Of a DNA stretch of 64,000 nucleotides, positions 61,101 to 63,903 are shown in pieces. The number at the start of each line of letters is the position of its first letter. Position 1 is the stretch's first letter. The position numbers and the translations under genes were made by a program. The DNA is from Harmothoe impar (lineage: Eukaryota > Annelida > Polychaeta > Phyllodocida > Polynoidae): positions 18,886,784 to 18,950,783 of the forward strand of contig OX381706.1 in NCBI GenBank assembly GCA_947462335.1, given 5' to 3'. The notes beneath the pieces were generated by a model. The model had not been told where the DNA came from. It did not search any database and worked only from the letters and a program-made list of their open reading frames with translations.

Positions 61101-63884
61101 ATCGACATGTGATGGAGGCAGGGACGGGCTCGAAGCCCGGCTTATCGCAGCTGAAGGTAACCACCGCACCCAGCTCATAGGACGTAGCGTGCTGTACACC
61201 ATCTGCTGGACGTCCAGGGTCTCGGCACCGGACTGGGGACCAGACAAAGGTACAATGTATACAAGCTAGATGTTTGAGCCATAGGAGAGACAATGTATGT
61301 CTGATTGTACATGATTTGTAGGACAGGGTCTAGGTACATGGTACAGGGGGAGACAGGGGTACAATGTATGTTTGATTGTACATGATTTGTAGGACAGGGT
61401 CTAGGTACAGGGTACAGGGGGAGACAGGGGTACAATGTATGTTTGATTGTACATGATTTGTAGGACAGGGTCTAGGTACAGGGTACAGGGGGAGACAGGG
61501 GTACAATGTATGTTTGATTGTATAGGAGAGTGTCTGGGCACAGAGCTATAGGGGAGACTGGGGTACAATGTATGTTTGATTGTATAGGAGAGTGTCTGGG
61601 CACAGAGCTATAGGGGAGACTGGGGTACAATGTATGTTTGATTGTATAGGAGAGTGTCTGGGCACAGAGCTATAGGGGAGACTGGGGTACAATGTATGTC
61701 TTATTGCATCAGACAGGGTCTGGGCACAGAGCTATAGAGGAGACACCATGGGGTATCATCACAACAGATGTAACCATGCCATCCCTAAAGGCCCAATGTC
61801 AGATGATGAGTGTGATTAACATAGCCATGCCATAAACACATTAGCACACATGGGGGACATGTTTTCAAACACTGCAAATTGTGAACCCAAAAATATGTCC
61901 TTTTATACTGTAAACCAACAGTAGATTCTACACTGTAGTATATATTGAAAAACTACAGGAGATTCTACTGCTCATGTACACTAAAGCAGTAGTATTTATA
62001 TTGCAGAAACTACAGTAGATTCCACTGCTCATGTAAAGAAATGCATATACTGGAAAACTACAGTAGGTTCTGCTGCTCAGCTACAACATTTACTACTAAC
62101 AGTGTATTTACTGATTGGGCACCTCAGCTACAACATTTACTACTAACAGTGTATTTACTTATGGGACACCTCAGCTACAACATTTACTACTAACAGGGTA
62201 TTTACTTATGGGACACCTCAGTTACAACATTTACTACATGTACTAACAGTGTACTTCCTGATTGGGCACCTCAGCTACAACATTTACTACTAACAGTGTA
62301 TTTACTGATTGGGCACCTCAGCTACAACATTTACTACTAACAGTGTATTTACTTATGGGACACCTCAGTTACAACATTTACTACTAACAGGGTATTTACT
62401 TATGGGACACCTCAGTTACAACATTTACTACTAACAGTGTACTTCCTGATTGGGCACCTCAGCTACAACATTTACTACTAACAGTGTACTTACTTATGGG
62501 ACACCTCAGTTACAACATTTACTACTAACAGTGTATTTACTTATGGGACACCTCAGTTACAACATTTACTACTAACAGTGTACTTCCTGATTGGGCACCT
62601 CAACTATAACATTTACTACTAACGGTGTACTTACTTATGGGACACCTCAGGCTGCCCAGGTCCCAGTTGCCGGTAGATAGACAGGTGACAATCCTGTCCC
62701 CGCGTCCTGAGCTACCTAAAGGCAGCCCGGTGACACAGGCAAAATTCCAAGTAGCGCCTACCGTAGTGGGGCCAGTCGGCGGCACTAGGCCCGGGATGGC
62801 CGGCACCTGCCAGCACTCAACCACTGTAAGATTGCATAAGATTTCCATTCAAACAGGGATCATGGTTTACACTGCGATTTTCAAAGGTTGAAGTAAACAC
62901 ATTATATACACATCTTTATAAAAAGAAAACATAGAGATACATAAAGATTTTTGGGGAAGAGCCCAACCAAATGGCTGACTGTAGCGGTGACATCATTATT
63001 ATCGTATTGTGACTTATATATACAACGTAGGAATATGGAGGGCTAGTGAATTTGGAGTGTTGCTTAGACTCCTTAGCTGGTATTGAGTACTAGGGCTGCA
63101 TCTATACATCAGGTTCACCCTACCGGATTTATACACTTTCGGAGAGTTGGCATAATGCATATATCATGACGACCAAGCGTTTCAGAGAGGTAGACCATGA
63201 CCAAGGGGGTTTCATTACATGTACATTCCCCTGATTAAATGACTATAGCTAACATAGGTGTAGCCTGCTTCTTTTTTTGTAAACGTTTGTATATGTAACA
63301 CAATTACATGAAGACCCACACAAGACTCACCTATGAAGTCATTTAGCAAACTTAAAACAACAACCCCTTGATCGACTGCATTGTTCCACAATTTTAAAGC
63401 ATCATGCCTTTTGGGATTGTATATATGATGCTTGAATTTTAATGCAACCCTGGTGAATTACTCGCTGAGGCTGCATTCAAGCATTGTGACGACAAGGGGC
63501 AATATCCAGTGCATAAAACACATCATACACCATTTTATAGTTTCTCTAATGTTCCTTGCTATGGCAAAACGTTATATAACGTTATTTTGATGTAAAATAA
63601 GGTGTTTTTTGTTTGCTGGGTATTGCATTAATAGAACAGTATGGGACACTTGAAGAATCAGTATCTCCCCATTCTGTGCTTACCTCCACAGTCGTAGCTG
63701 TCCCCTATGAGGTTGAACATGTCGTTGTCTATGTCAGCCTTACACACGCGGCTCCTGGTCTCGGTGCCACACCTGAAGGTGACCACCGTCCCGTGCGGCA
63801 CCAGACTGCCCATCACGTGGGACCAGTCTGTGGGCGCCACCCGCACCTGGCCCTGCAGCGAGCCAGGCACCCGGCACCTCGCAG
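12343..63884 (-). CDS. Giant SVEP1-like type I transmembrane mosaic receptor gene (44 coding exons in window, 5' end missing)
   Basis: Forty-four exons were found on the minus strand, each bounded by AG and GT and in frame, totalling about 7,546 coding bases. Domain order: CCP x3, HYR x2, CCP, an SVEP1-like linker domain, GCC2_GCC3 x3, EGF-like repeats, VWA, more EGF-like repeats around an unrecognised insert, a pentraxin/LamG-like domain, HYR, CCP, a second linker domain, GCC2_GCC3 x3, a Cys-rich stalk, one transmembrane helix and a cytoplasmic tail ending in TAA. Most exons are symmetric phase 1-1, as usual for shuffled extracellular modules. CCP3-HYR2-CCP-linker-GCC is the order known from SVEP1/polydom, an extracellular adhesion protein, but the transmembrane end is not part of that family's usual plan. 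Exon e1 begins in phase 1, so upstream exons (signal peptide, perhaps VWA) lie beyond 64000. One junction (e27/e28) is out of phase, so an exon is missing there or two genes abut. Role inferred: giant adhesion or recognition receptor. Confidence 0.88.
13478..13942. mobile_element. TIR element flanked by 8-base direct repeat
   Basis: GTGCCTCTACATGGGTA at the left and ACCCATGTAGAGGCAC at the right. AAATTAGT lies on both sides, an 8-base duplication as left by hAT-type transposons. The interior reads CGACACGGGC and AAAATCGACAC units. Lies in the e43-e44 intron. Confidence 0.75.
14036..14138 (-). CDS. Receptor exon e43: transmembrane helix
   Basis: 103 bases, phase 1 to 2. After LPKIDPGP comes an uninterrupted hydrophobic segment of about 25 residues ([16 protein letters not shown] core, then Cys/Trp-rich), followed by basic RKRSR at the start of e44. 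This is a single-pass type I anchor with stop-transfer charges. Confidence 0.9.
14342..14423. repeat. (TA)n microsatellite
   Basis: About 80 bases of TA in the e42-e43 intron. Confidence 0.95.
14511..14630 (-). CDS. Receptor exon e42: Cys-rich juxtamembrane stalk
   Basis: 40 codons, phase 1-1. [18 protein letters not shown] and [15 protein letters not shown]: a compact EGF-like Cys pattern with an NHT glycosylation sequon just outside the membrane. Confidence 0.82.
14730..14882. repeat. GGTCGCCAGGTCG low-complexity block
   Basis: Repeated AGGTCGCxAGGTCG words in the e41-e42 intron; origin unknown. Confidence 0.5.
15193..15357 (-). CDS. Receptor exon e41: GCC2_GCC3 repeat 6
   Basis: 55 codons, phase 1-1. 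[43 protein letters not shown]. The preceding intron holds the tRNA and a nested MITE. Confidence 0.88.
15358..16296. other. Unassigned part of the e40-e41 intron
   Basis: AT-rich sequence upstream of the tRNA; nothing recognised. Confidence 0.4.
16297..16368 (+). tRNA. tRNA-His(GTG)
   Basis: 72 bases forming a complete cloverleaf: acceptor GCCGTGA pairs with TCACGGC, anticodon stem TCTCG pairs with CGAGA, loop TTGTGGC carries GTG at 16330-16332, and T arm CCAGGTTCGAATCCTGG is intact. No intron. It lies antisense in an intron of the receptor gene, isolated from other tRNAs. A T-run terminator (TTTTT) begins about 40 bases downstream, near 16407. Confidence 0.93.
16507..18183. mobile_element. 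Outer TIR element (about 1.7 kb) hosting a second element
   Basis: The left arm begins ATGTGACCCATCCTTACAAA and the right arm ends with its near-perfect inverse (about 28 bases, one or two mismatches). It encloses 16889-17903. Confidence 0.75.
16889..17903. mobile_element. Inner TIR element (1,015 bases), CCGGGGCAAAACGG ends
   Basis: ACCGGGGCAAAACGGACCCC at the left is perfectly inverted at the right. The GGGGCAAAA motif is also repeated inside (17090-17120, 17505-17521). No long frame. Confidence 0.8.
18531..18860. mobile_element. 330-base TIR element
   Basis: GGTGCCAGGGGCGTG at the left and CACGCCCCTGGGTGC at the right, imperfect inverse. The interior has a second imperfect palindrome around GACCTTTT and GGTCAAAA. 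Confidence 0.6.
19314..19472 (-). CDS. Receptor exon e40: GCC2_GCC3 repeat 5
   Basis: 53 codons, phase 1-1. [30 protein letters not shown] and SDSCY; the donor is the weaker GTATTT. Confidence 0.85.
19535..19740. repeat. CGCCGGxGCTG/ATCATGACGAC dispersed repeat, copy A
   Basis: Shares GTAACTCGCCGGTGCTG and flanking CATGATGCA words with the sequence at 29412-29600, 58770-58985 and about 63100-63500. Probably one MITE family. Confidence 0.5.
20182..20343 (-). CDS. Receptor exon e39: GCC2_GCC3 repeat 4
   Basis: 54 codons, phase 1-1. [35 protein letters not shown] and FQGC follow the consensus exactly. Confidence 0.9.
20344..20970. other. e38-e39 intron
   Basis: Contains at 20828-20927 a sequence like that at 30341-30430 (TAAACTGTACACCTACAGTA), a dispersed repeat; otherwise nothing recognised. 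Confidence 0.4.
20971..21067 (-). CDS. Receptor exon e38: SVEP1-like linker domain (copy 2, part 3)
   Basis: 97 bases, phase 0 to 1. [20 protein letters not shown] and LVRDKC, leading straight into the next Cys-rich repeat. Confidence 0.78.
21308..21416 (-). CDS. Receptor exon e37: SVEP1-like linker domain (copy 2, part 2)
   Basis: 109 bases, phase 2 to 0. [20 protein letters not shown] is predicted helical. Confidence 0.78.
21674..21785. mobile_element. 112-base hairpin element
   Basis: A 24-base arm beginning CACCGTCCACAGAGCATAAA is repeated inverted at the other end with one mismatch; the spacer also pairs partly. Lies in the e36-e37 intron. Confidence 0.7.
22154..22373 (-). CDS. Receptor exon e36: SVEP1-like linker domain (copy 2, part 1)
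   Basis: 220 bases, phase 1 to 2. About 73 residues with a helix [18 protein letters not shown] and later TVSISRI. Same position (after CCP, before GCC2_GCC3) as e7-e8. Confidence 0.8.
22374..22796. other. e35-e36 intron
   Basis: AT-rich, nothing recognised. Confidence 0.4.
22797..23024 (-). CDS. Receptor exon e35: CCP/sushi domain 5
   Basis: 76 codons, phase 1-1. [31 protein letters not shown] and a terminal PPCG give a CCP with an extra Cys pair. Confidence 0.84.
23025..23788. other. e34-e35 intron
   Basis: C-runs at 23337-23350 and 23514-23528; a GGCCCCCCTCCT word is shared with 20680. Nothing else recognised. Confidence 0.4.
23789..23887 (-). CDS. Receptor exon e34: HYR domain 3, C-terminal part
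   Basis: 33 codons, phase 1-1. [20 protein letters not shown] then RCDFNILIP completes the HYR. HYR 3 is thus split by an intron, unlike HYR 1 and 2. Confidence 0.8.
24244..24396 (-). CDS. Receptor exon e33: HYR domain 3, N-terminal part
   Basis: 51 codons, phase 1-1. [20 protein letters not shown] is the HYR opening (C-P-x-D...W-x-x-P). Confidence 0.8.
24736..24768 (+). ncRNA. Hammerhead-ribozyme-like core
   Basis: CTGGACGA is followed by a seven-pair stem GAGTTAT/ATAACTC and then CGAAAC, the arrangement of a hammerhead core (CUGANGA, stem II, GAAA). The first box is off consensus by one base, so it may be a decayed copy from a retroelement. Flanking stems I and III were not confirmed. Confidence 0.35.
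24936..25078 (-). CDS. Receptor exon e32: pentraxin/LamG-like domain C-terminal end
   Basis: 143 bases, phase 2 to 1. [20 protein letters not shown] and [12 protein letters not shown]; it ends the jelly roll and leads to HYR 3. Confidence 0.78.
25558..25650 (-). CDS. Receptor exon e31: pentraxin/LamG-like domain, part 4
   Basis: 93 bases, phase 2 to 2, donor [26 protein letters not shown] and [11 protein letters not shown] match the G-x-x-x-x-G...F-x-G-x-x strand pattern ending these domains. Confidence 0.83.
25690..25878. repeat. (AAT)n trinucleotide repeat with GAT variants
   Basis: Almost 190 bases of AAT/GAT units in the e30-e31 intron, 40 bases from the e31 acceptor. The poly-Leu frame on the minus strand is an artefact. 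Confidence 0.95.
26316..26449 (-). CDS. Receptor exon e30: pentraxin/LamG-like domain, core
   Basis: 134 bases, phase 0 to 2. [20 protein letters not shown] is the diagnostic W-D-x-x-G...L-Y-x-D-G core of pentraxin/LamG domains. Confidence 0.85.
26897..27011 (-). CDS. Receptor exon e29: pentraxin/LamG-like domain, part 2
   Basis: 115 bases, phase 2 to 0, donor [25 protein letters not shown] fits the middle strands of the jelly roll. Confidence 0.75.
27012..27809. other. e28-e29 intron
   Basis: Contains diverged AATGTTGATTTAATGTT repeats near 27495-27560; no other feature. Confidence 0.4.
27810..27995 (-). CDS. Receptor exon e28: pentraxin/LamG-like domain, part 1
   Basis: 186 bases, open only in the frame that starts in phase 2. 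[15 protein letters not shown] and [13 protein letters not shown], then TVLRLYTK, look like the first strands of a jelly-roll (pentraxin/laminin G) fold. Confidence 0.75.
28063..28087 (-). CDS. Candidate 25-base microexon between e27 and e28
   Basis: A guess that repairs the phase break: AG acceptor ggcag, donor GTAAAA, length 1 mod 3, no stop, encoding roughly SIFNLILIL. There is no domain support. Confidence 0.15.
28298..28447 (-). CDS. Receptor exon e27: EGF end plus Cys-rich segment
   Basis: 50 codons, phase 1-1. GYTGTFCQ closes the EGF of e26. Then [29 protein letters not shown] and GGQFC form an acidic Cys-rich module. Its phase 1 end does not match the phase 2 start of e28. Confidence 0.8.
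28448..29411. other. Part of the e26-e27 intron
   Basis: Has GCTTAAAGT words (28530-28660) related to the CACTGCATGAA elements at 38.5 and 40.2 kb. Nothing else recognised. Confidence 0.4.
29412..29600. repeat. Dispersed repeat, copy B
   Basis: ATGTCCTTGGTCG, GAGACxCTCCCAAAG, GCATCATGACGACAAAT and CATCTTTTAGCGACA are shared with 58770-58985. Confidence 0.6.
29607..29714 (-). CDS. Receptor exon e26: EGF-like
   Basis: 36 codons, phase 1-1. [28 protein letters not shown]. The last Cys pair joins GYTGTFC of e27. Confidence 0.85.
30032..30233. mobile_element. TACACTCTAAGAAAAGTGTG MITE, copy 1
   Basis: Inverted ends TATACTCTAAGAAAAGTGTG and CACACATATTTTAGAGTGTA; about 200 bases. Confidence 0.7.
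30443..30588 (-). CDS. Receptor exon e25: EGF-like
   Basis: 146 bases, phase 2 to 1. [11 protein letters not shown] closes e24; [18 protein letters not shown] and ATCDCSE form a further EGF-like module. Confidence 0.85.
31294..31470. mobile_element. TACACTCTAAGAAAAGTGTG MITE, copy 2
   Basis: Right end CACACTTTTCTTACAGTGTA; left end diverged (TACATTCCATGAGAAAAGTG). It lies 64 bases from exon e24. Confidence 0.65.
31535..31732 (-). CDS. Receptor exon e24: two EGF-like modules
   Basis: 198 bases, phase 2 to 2. [25 protein letters not shown], then [15 protein letters not shown] and FYCL; the next exon supplies [11 protein letters not shown]. Phase fixes the acceptor at ctcgcag rather than the upstream gtccag. 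Confidence 0.85.
31802..32002. mobile_element. TACACTCTAAGAAAAGTGTG MITE, copy 3
   Basis: Left end TACACTCTAAGAAAAGTGTG, right end CACACATGTCCTAGGGTGTA; same interior as copies 1 and 2. Confidence 0.7.
32077..32300 (-). CDS. Receptor exon e23: orphan insert, family not recognised
   Basis: 224 bases, phase 0 to 2, fitting both neighbours. About 75 residues, mostly beta-like, with one internal Cys (IYACLG), FWFRLVAFY and a basic KKTQKVRV run. Nothing resembles EGF or CCP; it interrupts the EGF series. Confidence 0.7.
32433..32524 (-). CDS. Receptor exon e22: Cys-rich segment, family not recognised
   Basis: 92 bases, phase 1 to 0. [18 protein letters not shown] then GEYCE. It may end the e21 module and begin the orphan insert of e23. 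Confidence 0.72.
32525..32941. other. e21-e22 intron
   Basis: Nothing recognised. Confidence 0.4.
32942..33100 (-). CDS. Receptor exon e21: EGF-like with extra cysteines
   Basis: 53 codons, phase 1-1. [18 protein letters not shown] then [17 protein letters not shown] and GFYCLC: an EGF frame with an inserted Gly-rich, Cys-containing loop. Confidence 0.82.
33776..34796. mobile_element. Outer TIR element with TATAAGCC-rich ends
   Basis: Left TACCGTATTTCCCCGTGTAT, right ATACACGGGGAAATACGGTA. Both ends carry GTATAAGCC clusters (33790-33900 and 34680-34775). The middle is a second element at 34019-34558. Confidence 0.75.
34019..34558. mobile_element. Inner 540-base TIR element with TTAA on both sides
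   Basis: GGTGGGTCGCTACCC and GGGTAGCGACCCACC are perfect inverses, flanked by TTAA at 34015-34018 and 34559-34562, as for elements that insert at TTAA. Confidence 0.75.
34865..34993 (-). CDS. Receptor exon e20: EGF-like
   Basis: 43 codons, phase 1-1. [30 protein letters not shown] is canonical EGF. It lies after the 1.0-kb nested repeat block at 33.8-34.8 kb. Confidence 0.9.
35377..35477. mobile_element. 101-base hairpin element
   Basis: TTAAGGTCTACAGAGCTGTT is inverted at the other end (AACAGCTCTGTAGACCTTAA); the pairing is 24 bases and again has TTAA at both termini. Confidence 0.7.
35478..37178. other. Remainder of the e19-e20 intron
   Basis: Degenerate GGACCCCTTTTGGCGGGAT repeats at 36165-36375 and G/C runs. 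No exon was found. Confidence 0.4.
35689..35715. repeat. 27-base poly-G tract
   Basis: Uninterrupted G27 in the e19-e20 intron; further C and G runs follow at 35754, 35834 and 36113. Candidate G-quadruplex region. Confidence 0.9.
37179..37405. mobile_element. AAGGTTTGTTTCAGGT element, partial copy
   Basis: AAAGGTTTGTTTCAGGTTAC and GGGTCGGCCCTAATT match the start and interior of the element at 54478-54717; the far end is missing. Confidence 0.55.
37443..37704 (-). CDS. Receptor exon e19: VWA domain, C-terminal half
   Basis: 262 bases, phase 0 to 1, fitting e18. [20 protein letters not shown] and the final [10 protein letters not shown] helix are the later VWA core strands and helix. The donor is GTCAGT. 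Confidence 0.84.
38180..38490 (-). CDS. Receptor exon e18: VWA domain, N-terminal half
   Basis: 311 bases, phase 1 to 0. [20 protein letters not shown] is the first VWA strand and MIDAS-like loop, then helix [13 protein letters not shown] and strand ATATVRIT. The metal motif DxSxS is DMSRA here, so the last Ser is lost. Confidence 0.85.
38515..38686. mobile_element. CACTGCATGAA MITE, copy 1
   Basis: Left CACTGCATGAACAATCCTAT, right GATTGAATCTTTCATGCAGT; the interior is made of GCTTAAAGTTG words. Confidence 0.65.
39062..39184 (-). CDS. Receptor exon e17: EGF-like
   Basis: 41 codons, phase 1-1. [32 protein letters not shown] is a full six-Cys EGF. Confidence 0.9.
39185..39890. other. e16-e17 intron
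   Basis: Nothing recognised. Confidence 0.4.
39891..40115 (-). CDS. Receptor exon e16: two EGF-like modules (first calcium-binding type)
   Basis: 75 codons, phase 1-1. The junction codon with e15 makes Asn, giving [14 protein letters not shown], a calcium-binding EGF start. A second module follows with [10 protein letters not shown] and [11 protein letters not shown]. Confidence 0.9.
40212..40390. mobile_element. CACTGCATGAA MITE, copy 2
   Basis: Left ACTGCATGAAGGATCCGATT, right AATTGGATCGTTCATGCAGT, about 30 bases of inverted match. Confidence 0.7.
40654..40790 (-). CDS. Receptor exon e15: EGF-like
   Basis: 137 bases, phase 2 to 1, compatible with e14. [30 protein letters not shown] is a canonical EGF module. 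Confidence 0.9.
41149..41290 (-). CDS. Receptor exon e14: EGF-like
   Basis: 142 bases, phase 1 to 2. [10 protein letters not shown] closes the preceding EGF. Then [10 protein letters not shown]...[15 protein letters not shown] forms another EGF-like module; an ENNGN sequon-rich end follows. Confidence 0.85.
41731..41820. mobile_element. 90-base inverted-repeat element
   Basis: GACGTCCTATCAGCCG and CGGCTGATAGGACGTC are perfect inverses. Confidence 0.6.
41884..41991 (-). CDS. Receptor exon e13: EGF-like
   Basis: 36 codons, phase 1-1. [20 protein letters not shown] and YICTCP are EGF consensus. It closes the Cys set begun in e12 and opens one finished by e14. Confidence 0.85.
43374..44402. repeat. 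GTGTCGATTTTTA repeat cluster between GTGCCTCTACATGGGTA boundaries
   Basis: Several blocks each begin GTGCCTCTACATGGGTA and end ACCCATGTAGAGGCAC, filled with CCGTGTCGATTTTTA units. Two inner palindromes contain CAGGTGTGAGAATGCTG. The ends match the element at 13478-13942. Confidence 0.75.
45411..46460. repeat. Tandem satellite, unit about 130 bases, 8 copies
   Basis: GGGGTGCCAACTGTTCATGA recurs near 45411, 45541, 45676, 45810, 45939, 46072 and 46329 (one diverged copy near 46205), with ATTAATGCAACTACAA and CATTCAATGAATGGTxGCCA inside each. Confidence 0.85.
46980..47830. repeat. Three diverged direct repeats, spaced 350-420 bases
   Basis: GTGGGCAAACAxGGxC followed by CACGTGxxTxGGTAxCxTCACCATG occurs near 47000, 47416 and 47768. 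Confidence 0.6.
48061..49510. other. Unassigned part of the 8.9-kb e12-e13 intron
   Basis: AT-rich; no exon or clear repeat recognised. Confidence 0.4.
49511..49846. mobile_element. CACxGTAAAAAAT-type TIR element, diverged copy
   Basis: Ends in ACATTTTTTTTACAGTG, with ACGGTGAATC and GATTCACCGTC words, as in the element at 8122. Confidence 0.5.
49898..50426. repeat. Minisatellite, 23-base unit AGAGGCAACAGTTACAGCTA
   Basis: About 18 copies of a 23-base unit. Every few units a longer form with AGCAGGAACACCTGCAC appears, giving higher-order structure. A decayed continuation lies at 50655-50795. Confidence 0.9.
50940..51017 (-). CDS. Receptor exon e12: short Cys-rich (EGF-like) exon
   Basis: 26 codons, phase 1-1, acceptor atcaag, donor [15 protein letters not shown] and SCLCLSG join e13's AFCE to make one EGF-like Cys spacing. 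It stands alone before an intron of about 8.9 kb. Confidence 0.65.
51442..52037. mobile_element. 596-base element with long TIRs
   Basis: TACACAGAGAAAAGAAAGAG starts the left arm; the right arm ends CTTTTCTCTGTGTA. Inside both, GTCCAGGTTGCCTCCAGA and its inverse, then GAxTGACTCCCCTCT and its inverse, so the arms run about 60 bases with small indels. Confidence 0.75.
52940..53165. repeat. ATGTCGATTTTAAG simple-repeat block
   Basis: CATGTCCCATGTCGATTTTA units; about 95 bases short of exon e11. Confidence 0.6.
53259..53426 (-). CDS. Receptor exon e11: GCC2_GCC3 repeat 3
   Basis: 56 codons, phase 1-1. [36 protein letters not shown] and SLSAC follow the family consensus closely. Confidence 0.88.
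53565..54244. mobile_element. 680-base element with perfect 29-base TIRs
   Basis: The left arm begins GCTATAGTCCGTGGCACCAA and the right arm is its exact inverse over 29 bases. The interior is AT-rich without a long frame. In the e10-e11 intron. Confidence 0.85.
54478..54717. mobile_element. 240-base element, AAGGTTTGTTTCAGGT TIRs
   Basis: AAGGTTTGTTTCAGGT and ACCTGAAACAAACCTT are perfect inverses, flanked by A- and T-runs. GGGTCGG words inside match 37179-37405. Confidence 0.75.
54817..54984 (-). CDS. Receptor exon e10: GCC2_GCC3-like repeat 2
   Basis: 56 codons, phase 1-1. [20 protein letters not shown] then [12 protein letters not shown] gives the first half of a GCC2_GCC3 repeat; the second half is Cys-poor and atypical. 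Confidence 0.82.
55017..55100. repeat. (AGAT/AGAC)n tetranucleotide repeat
   Basis: AGATAGACAGATAGACAGAC-type array in the e9-e10 intron. Confidence 0.9.
55229..55399 (-). CDS. Receptor exon e9: GCC2_GCC3 (ephrin-receptor-like) repeat 1
   Basis: 57 codons, phase 1-1. [19 protein letters not shown] followed by SYQDE and CKPC is the hallmark CPxGTxY...C..CPxGxYQ...C..C pattern of GCC2_GCC3 repeats. Confidence 0.87.
55859..56080. mobile_element. TATAAGCC-family MITE, intact copy
   Basis: CCGTAAAACCTCGCGTATAA at the left and TTATACGCGAGGTTTTACGG at the right are perfect inverses; the interior carries three GCCGATCCTATAAGCC-like words. Confidence 0.85.
56160..56385 (-). CDS. Receptor exon e8: SVEP1-like linker domain (copy 1, C-terminal half)
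   Basis: 226 bases, phase 0 to 1, which fits e7 exactly. It begins [11 protein letters not shown] and ends [15 protein letters not shown], leading into the first GCC2_GCC3 repeat. No family assignment for the first 50 residues. Confidence 0.8.
56386..56957. other. e7-e8 intron
   Basis: Nothing recognised. Confidence 0.4.
56958..57193 (-). CDS. Receptor exon e7: SVEP1-like linker domain (copy 1, N-terminal half)
   Basis: 236 bases, phase 1 to 0, donor GTAGGT. It encodes about 79 residues with few cysteines, including a helix-like [20 protein letters not shown] segment. No standard domain is recognised; by position it corresponds to the region between sushi 4 and the Cys-rich repeats of SVEP1. 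Confidence 0.78.
57194..58134. other. Part of the e6-e7 intron
   Basis: Nothing beyond short TGTAAAT repeats (57580-57680) and a C-run at 57953-57967. Confidence 0.4.
58135..58178. repeat. (ATC)n trinucleotide repeat
   Basis: About 14 ATC units, 25 bases from exon e6. Confidence 0.95.
58203..58391 (-). CDS. Receptor exon e6: CCP/sushi domain 4
   Basis: 63 codons, phase 1-1 using the aaccag acceptor; an alternative AG lies upstream on the minus strand. Cys pattern DCFGV...TCTLQCP...[10 protein letters not shown]...FPDC matches a divergent CCP. A PPG-repeated Gly/Pro stretch sits between Cys 3 and Cys 4. The position after two HYR modules matches sushi 4 of SVEP1. Confidence 0.75.
58770..58985. 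repeat. Dispersed repeat, copy C
   Basis: Shares long words with 29412-29600 (ATTATGTCCTTGGTCG, ATCATGACGACAAAT, ATCTTTTAGCGACA). Ends about 50 bases before exon e5. Confidence 0.6.
59038..59298 (-). CDS. Receptor exon e5: HYR domain 2
   Basis: 87 codons, phase 1-1. It starts [19 protein letters not shown], the typical boundary between consecutive HYR modules, and ends [19 protein letters not shown]. The joining codon from e4 gives Asp, keeping the motif intact. Confidence 0.88.
59299..60208. other. e4-e5 intron
   Basis: Contains AATTTTTTGGCTTCCTATAG with GACCAACC repeats (59930-60010); otherwise nothing recognised. Confidence 0.4.
60209..60418 (-). CDS. Receptor exon e4: HYR domain 1
   Basis: 70 codons, phase 1-1. 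Begins ECPLGPEEV; the mid part has a Trp-x-Pro followed by YDN, and it ends with [19 protein letters not shown], the HYR C-terminal signature (A-D-x-S-x-N-x-x-x-C). The start is taken at the cccag acceptor; a second AG 15 bases upstream on the minus strand would add five residues. Confidence 0.82.
61047..61232 (-). CDS. Receptor exon e3: CCP/sushi domain 3
   Basis: 62 codons, phase 1-1. [23 protein letters not shown] and SITCRW are classic sushi landmarks. The acceptor is tccccag and the donor GTAAG. Confidence 0.88.
61290..61745. repeat. Minisatellite, 62-70-base units beside exon e3
   Basis: GGGTACAATGTATGTTTGAT recurs near 61360, 61430, 61500, 61561 and 61623, with GGAGAC and GTCTxGGxACA words. 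A first diverged unit lies within 25 bases of the e3 acceptor. Confidence 0.85.
62050..62648. repeat. Minisatellite, 47-base unit, containing the e2 splice donor
   Basis: About a dozen units of CTACAACATTTACTACTAAC plus TTACTTATGGGACACCTCAG (or TGATTGGGCACCTCAG). The terminal unit is the 3' end of exon e2 itself with its GTAAGT donor. Confidence 0.85.
62635..62823 (-). CDS. Receptor exon e2: CCP/sushi domain 2
   Basis: 63 codons, phase 1-1. Begins [11 protein letters not shown], has a central FACVTG and ends [11 protein letters not shown], matching the CCP Cys and Trp spacing. Its last codons and splice donor belong to a tandem repeat that continues into the following intron (see 62050-62648). 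Confidence 0.85.
62824..63683. other. e1-e2 intron
   Basis: A copy of the dispersed repeat of 29412/58770 (about 63100-63500) and an AACGTTATTTT fragment at 63541-63620. Confidence 0.4.
63684..63884 (-). CDS. Receptor exon e1: CCP/sushi domain 1
   Basis: 67 codons, phase 1-1. It opens with RCRVPG, then has a conserved FRCG core and ends YDCGG, giving the four-Cys CCP pattern. The acceptor is cttgcag and the donor GTAAG. It is the first exon visible; earlier exons lie off the right edge. Confidence 0.85.
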
Positions 63885-63903
63885 CTGCAAGGGGAATATG
63901 TAG

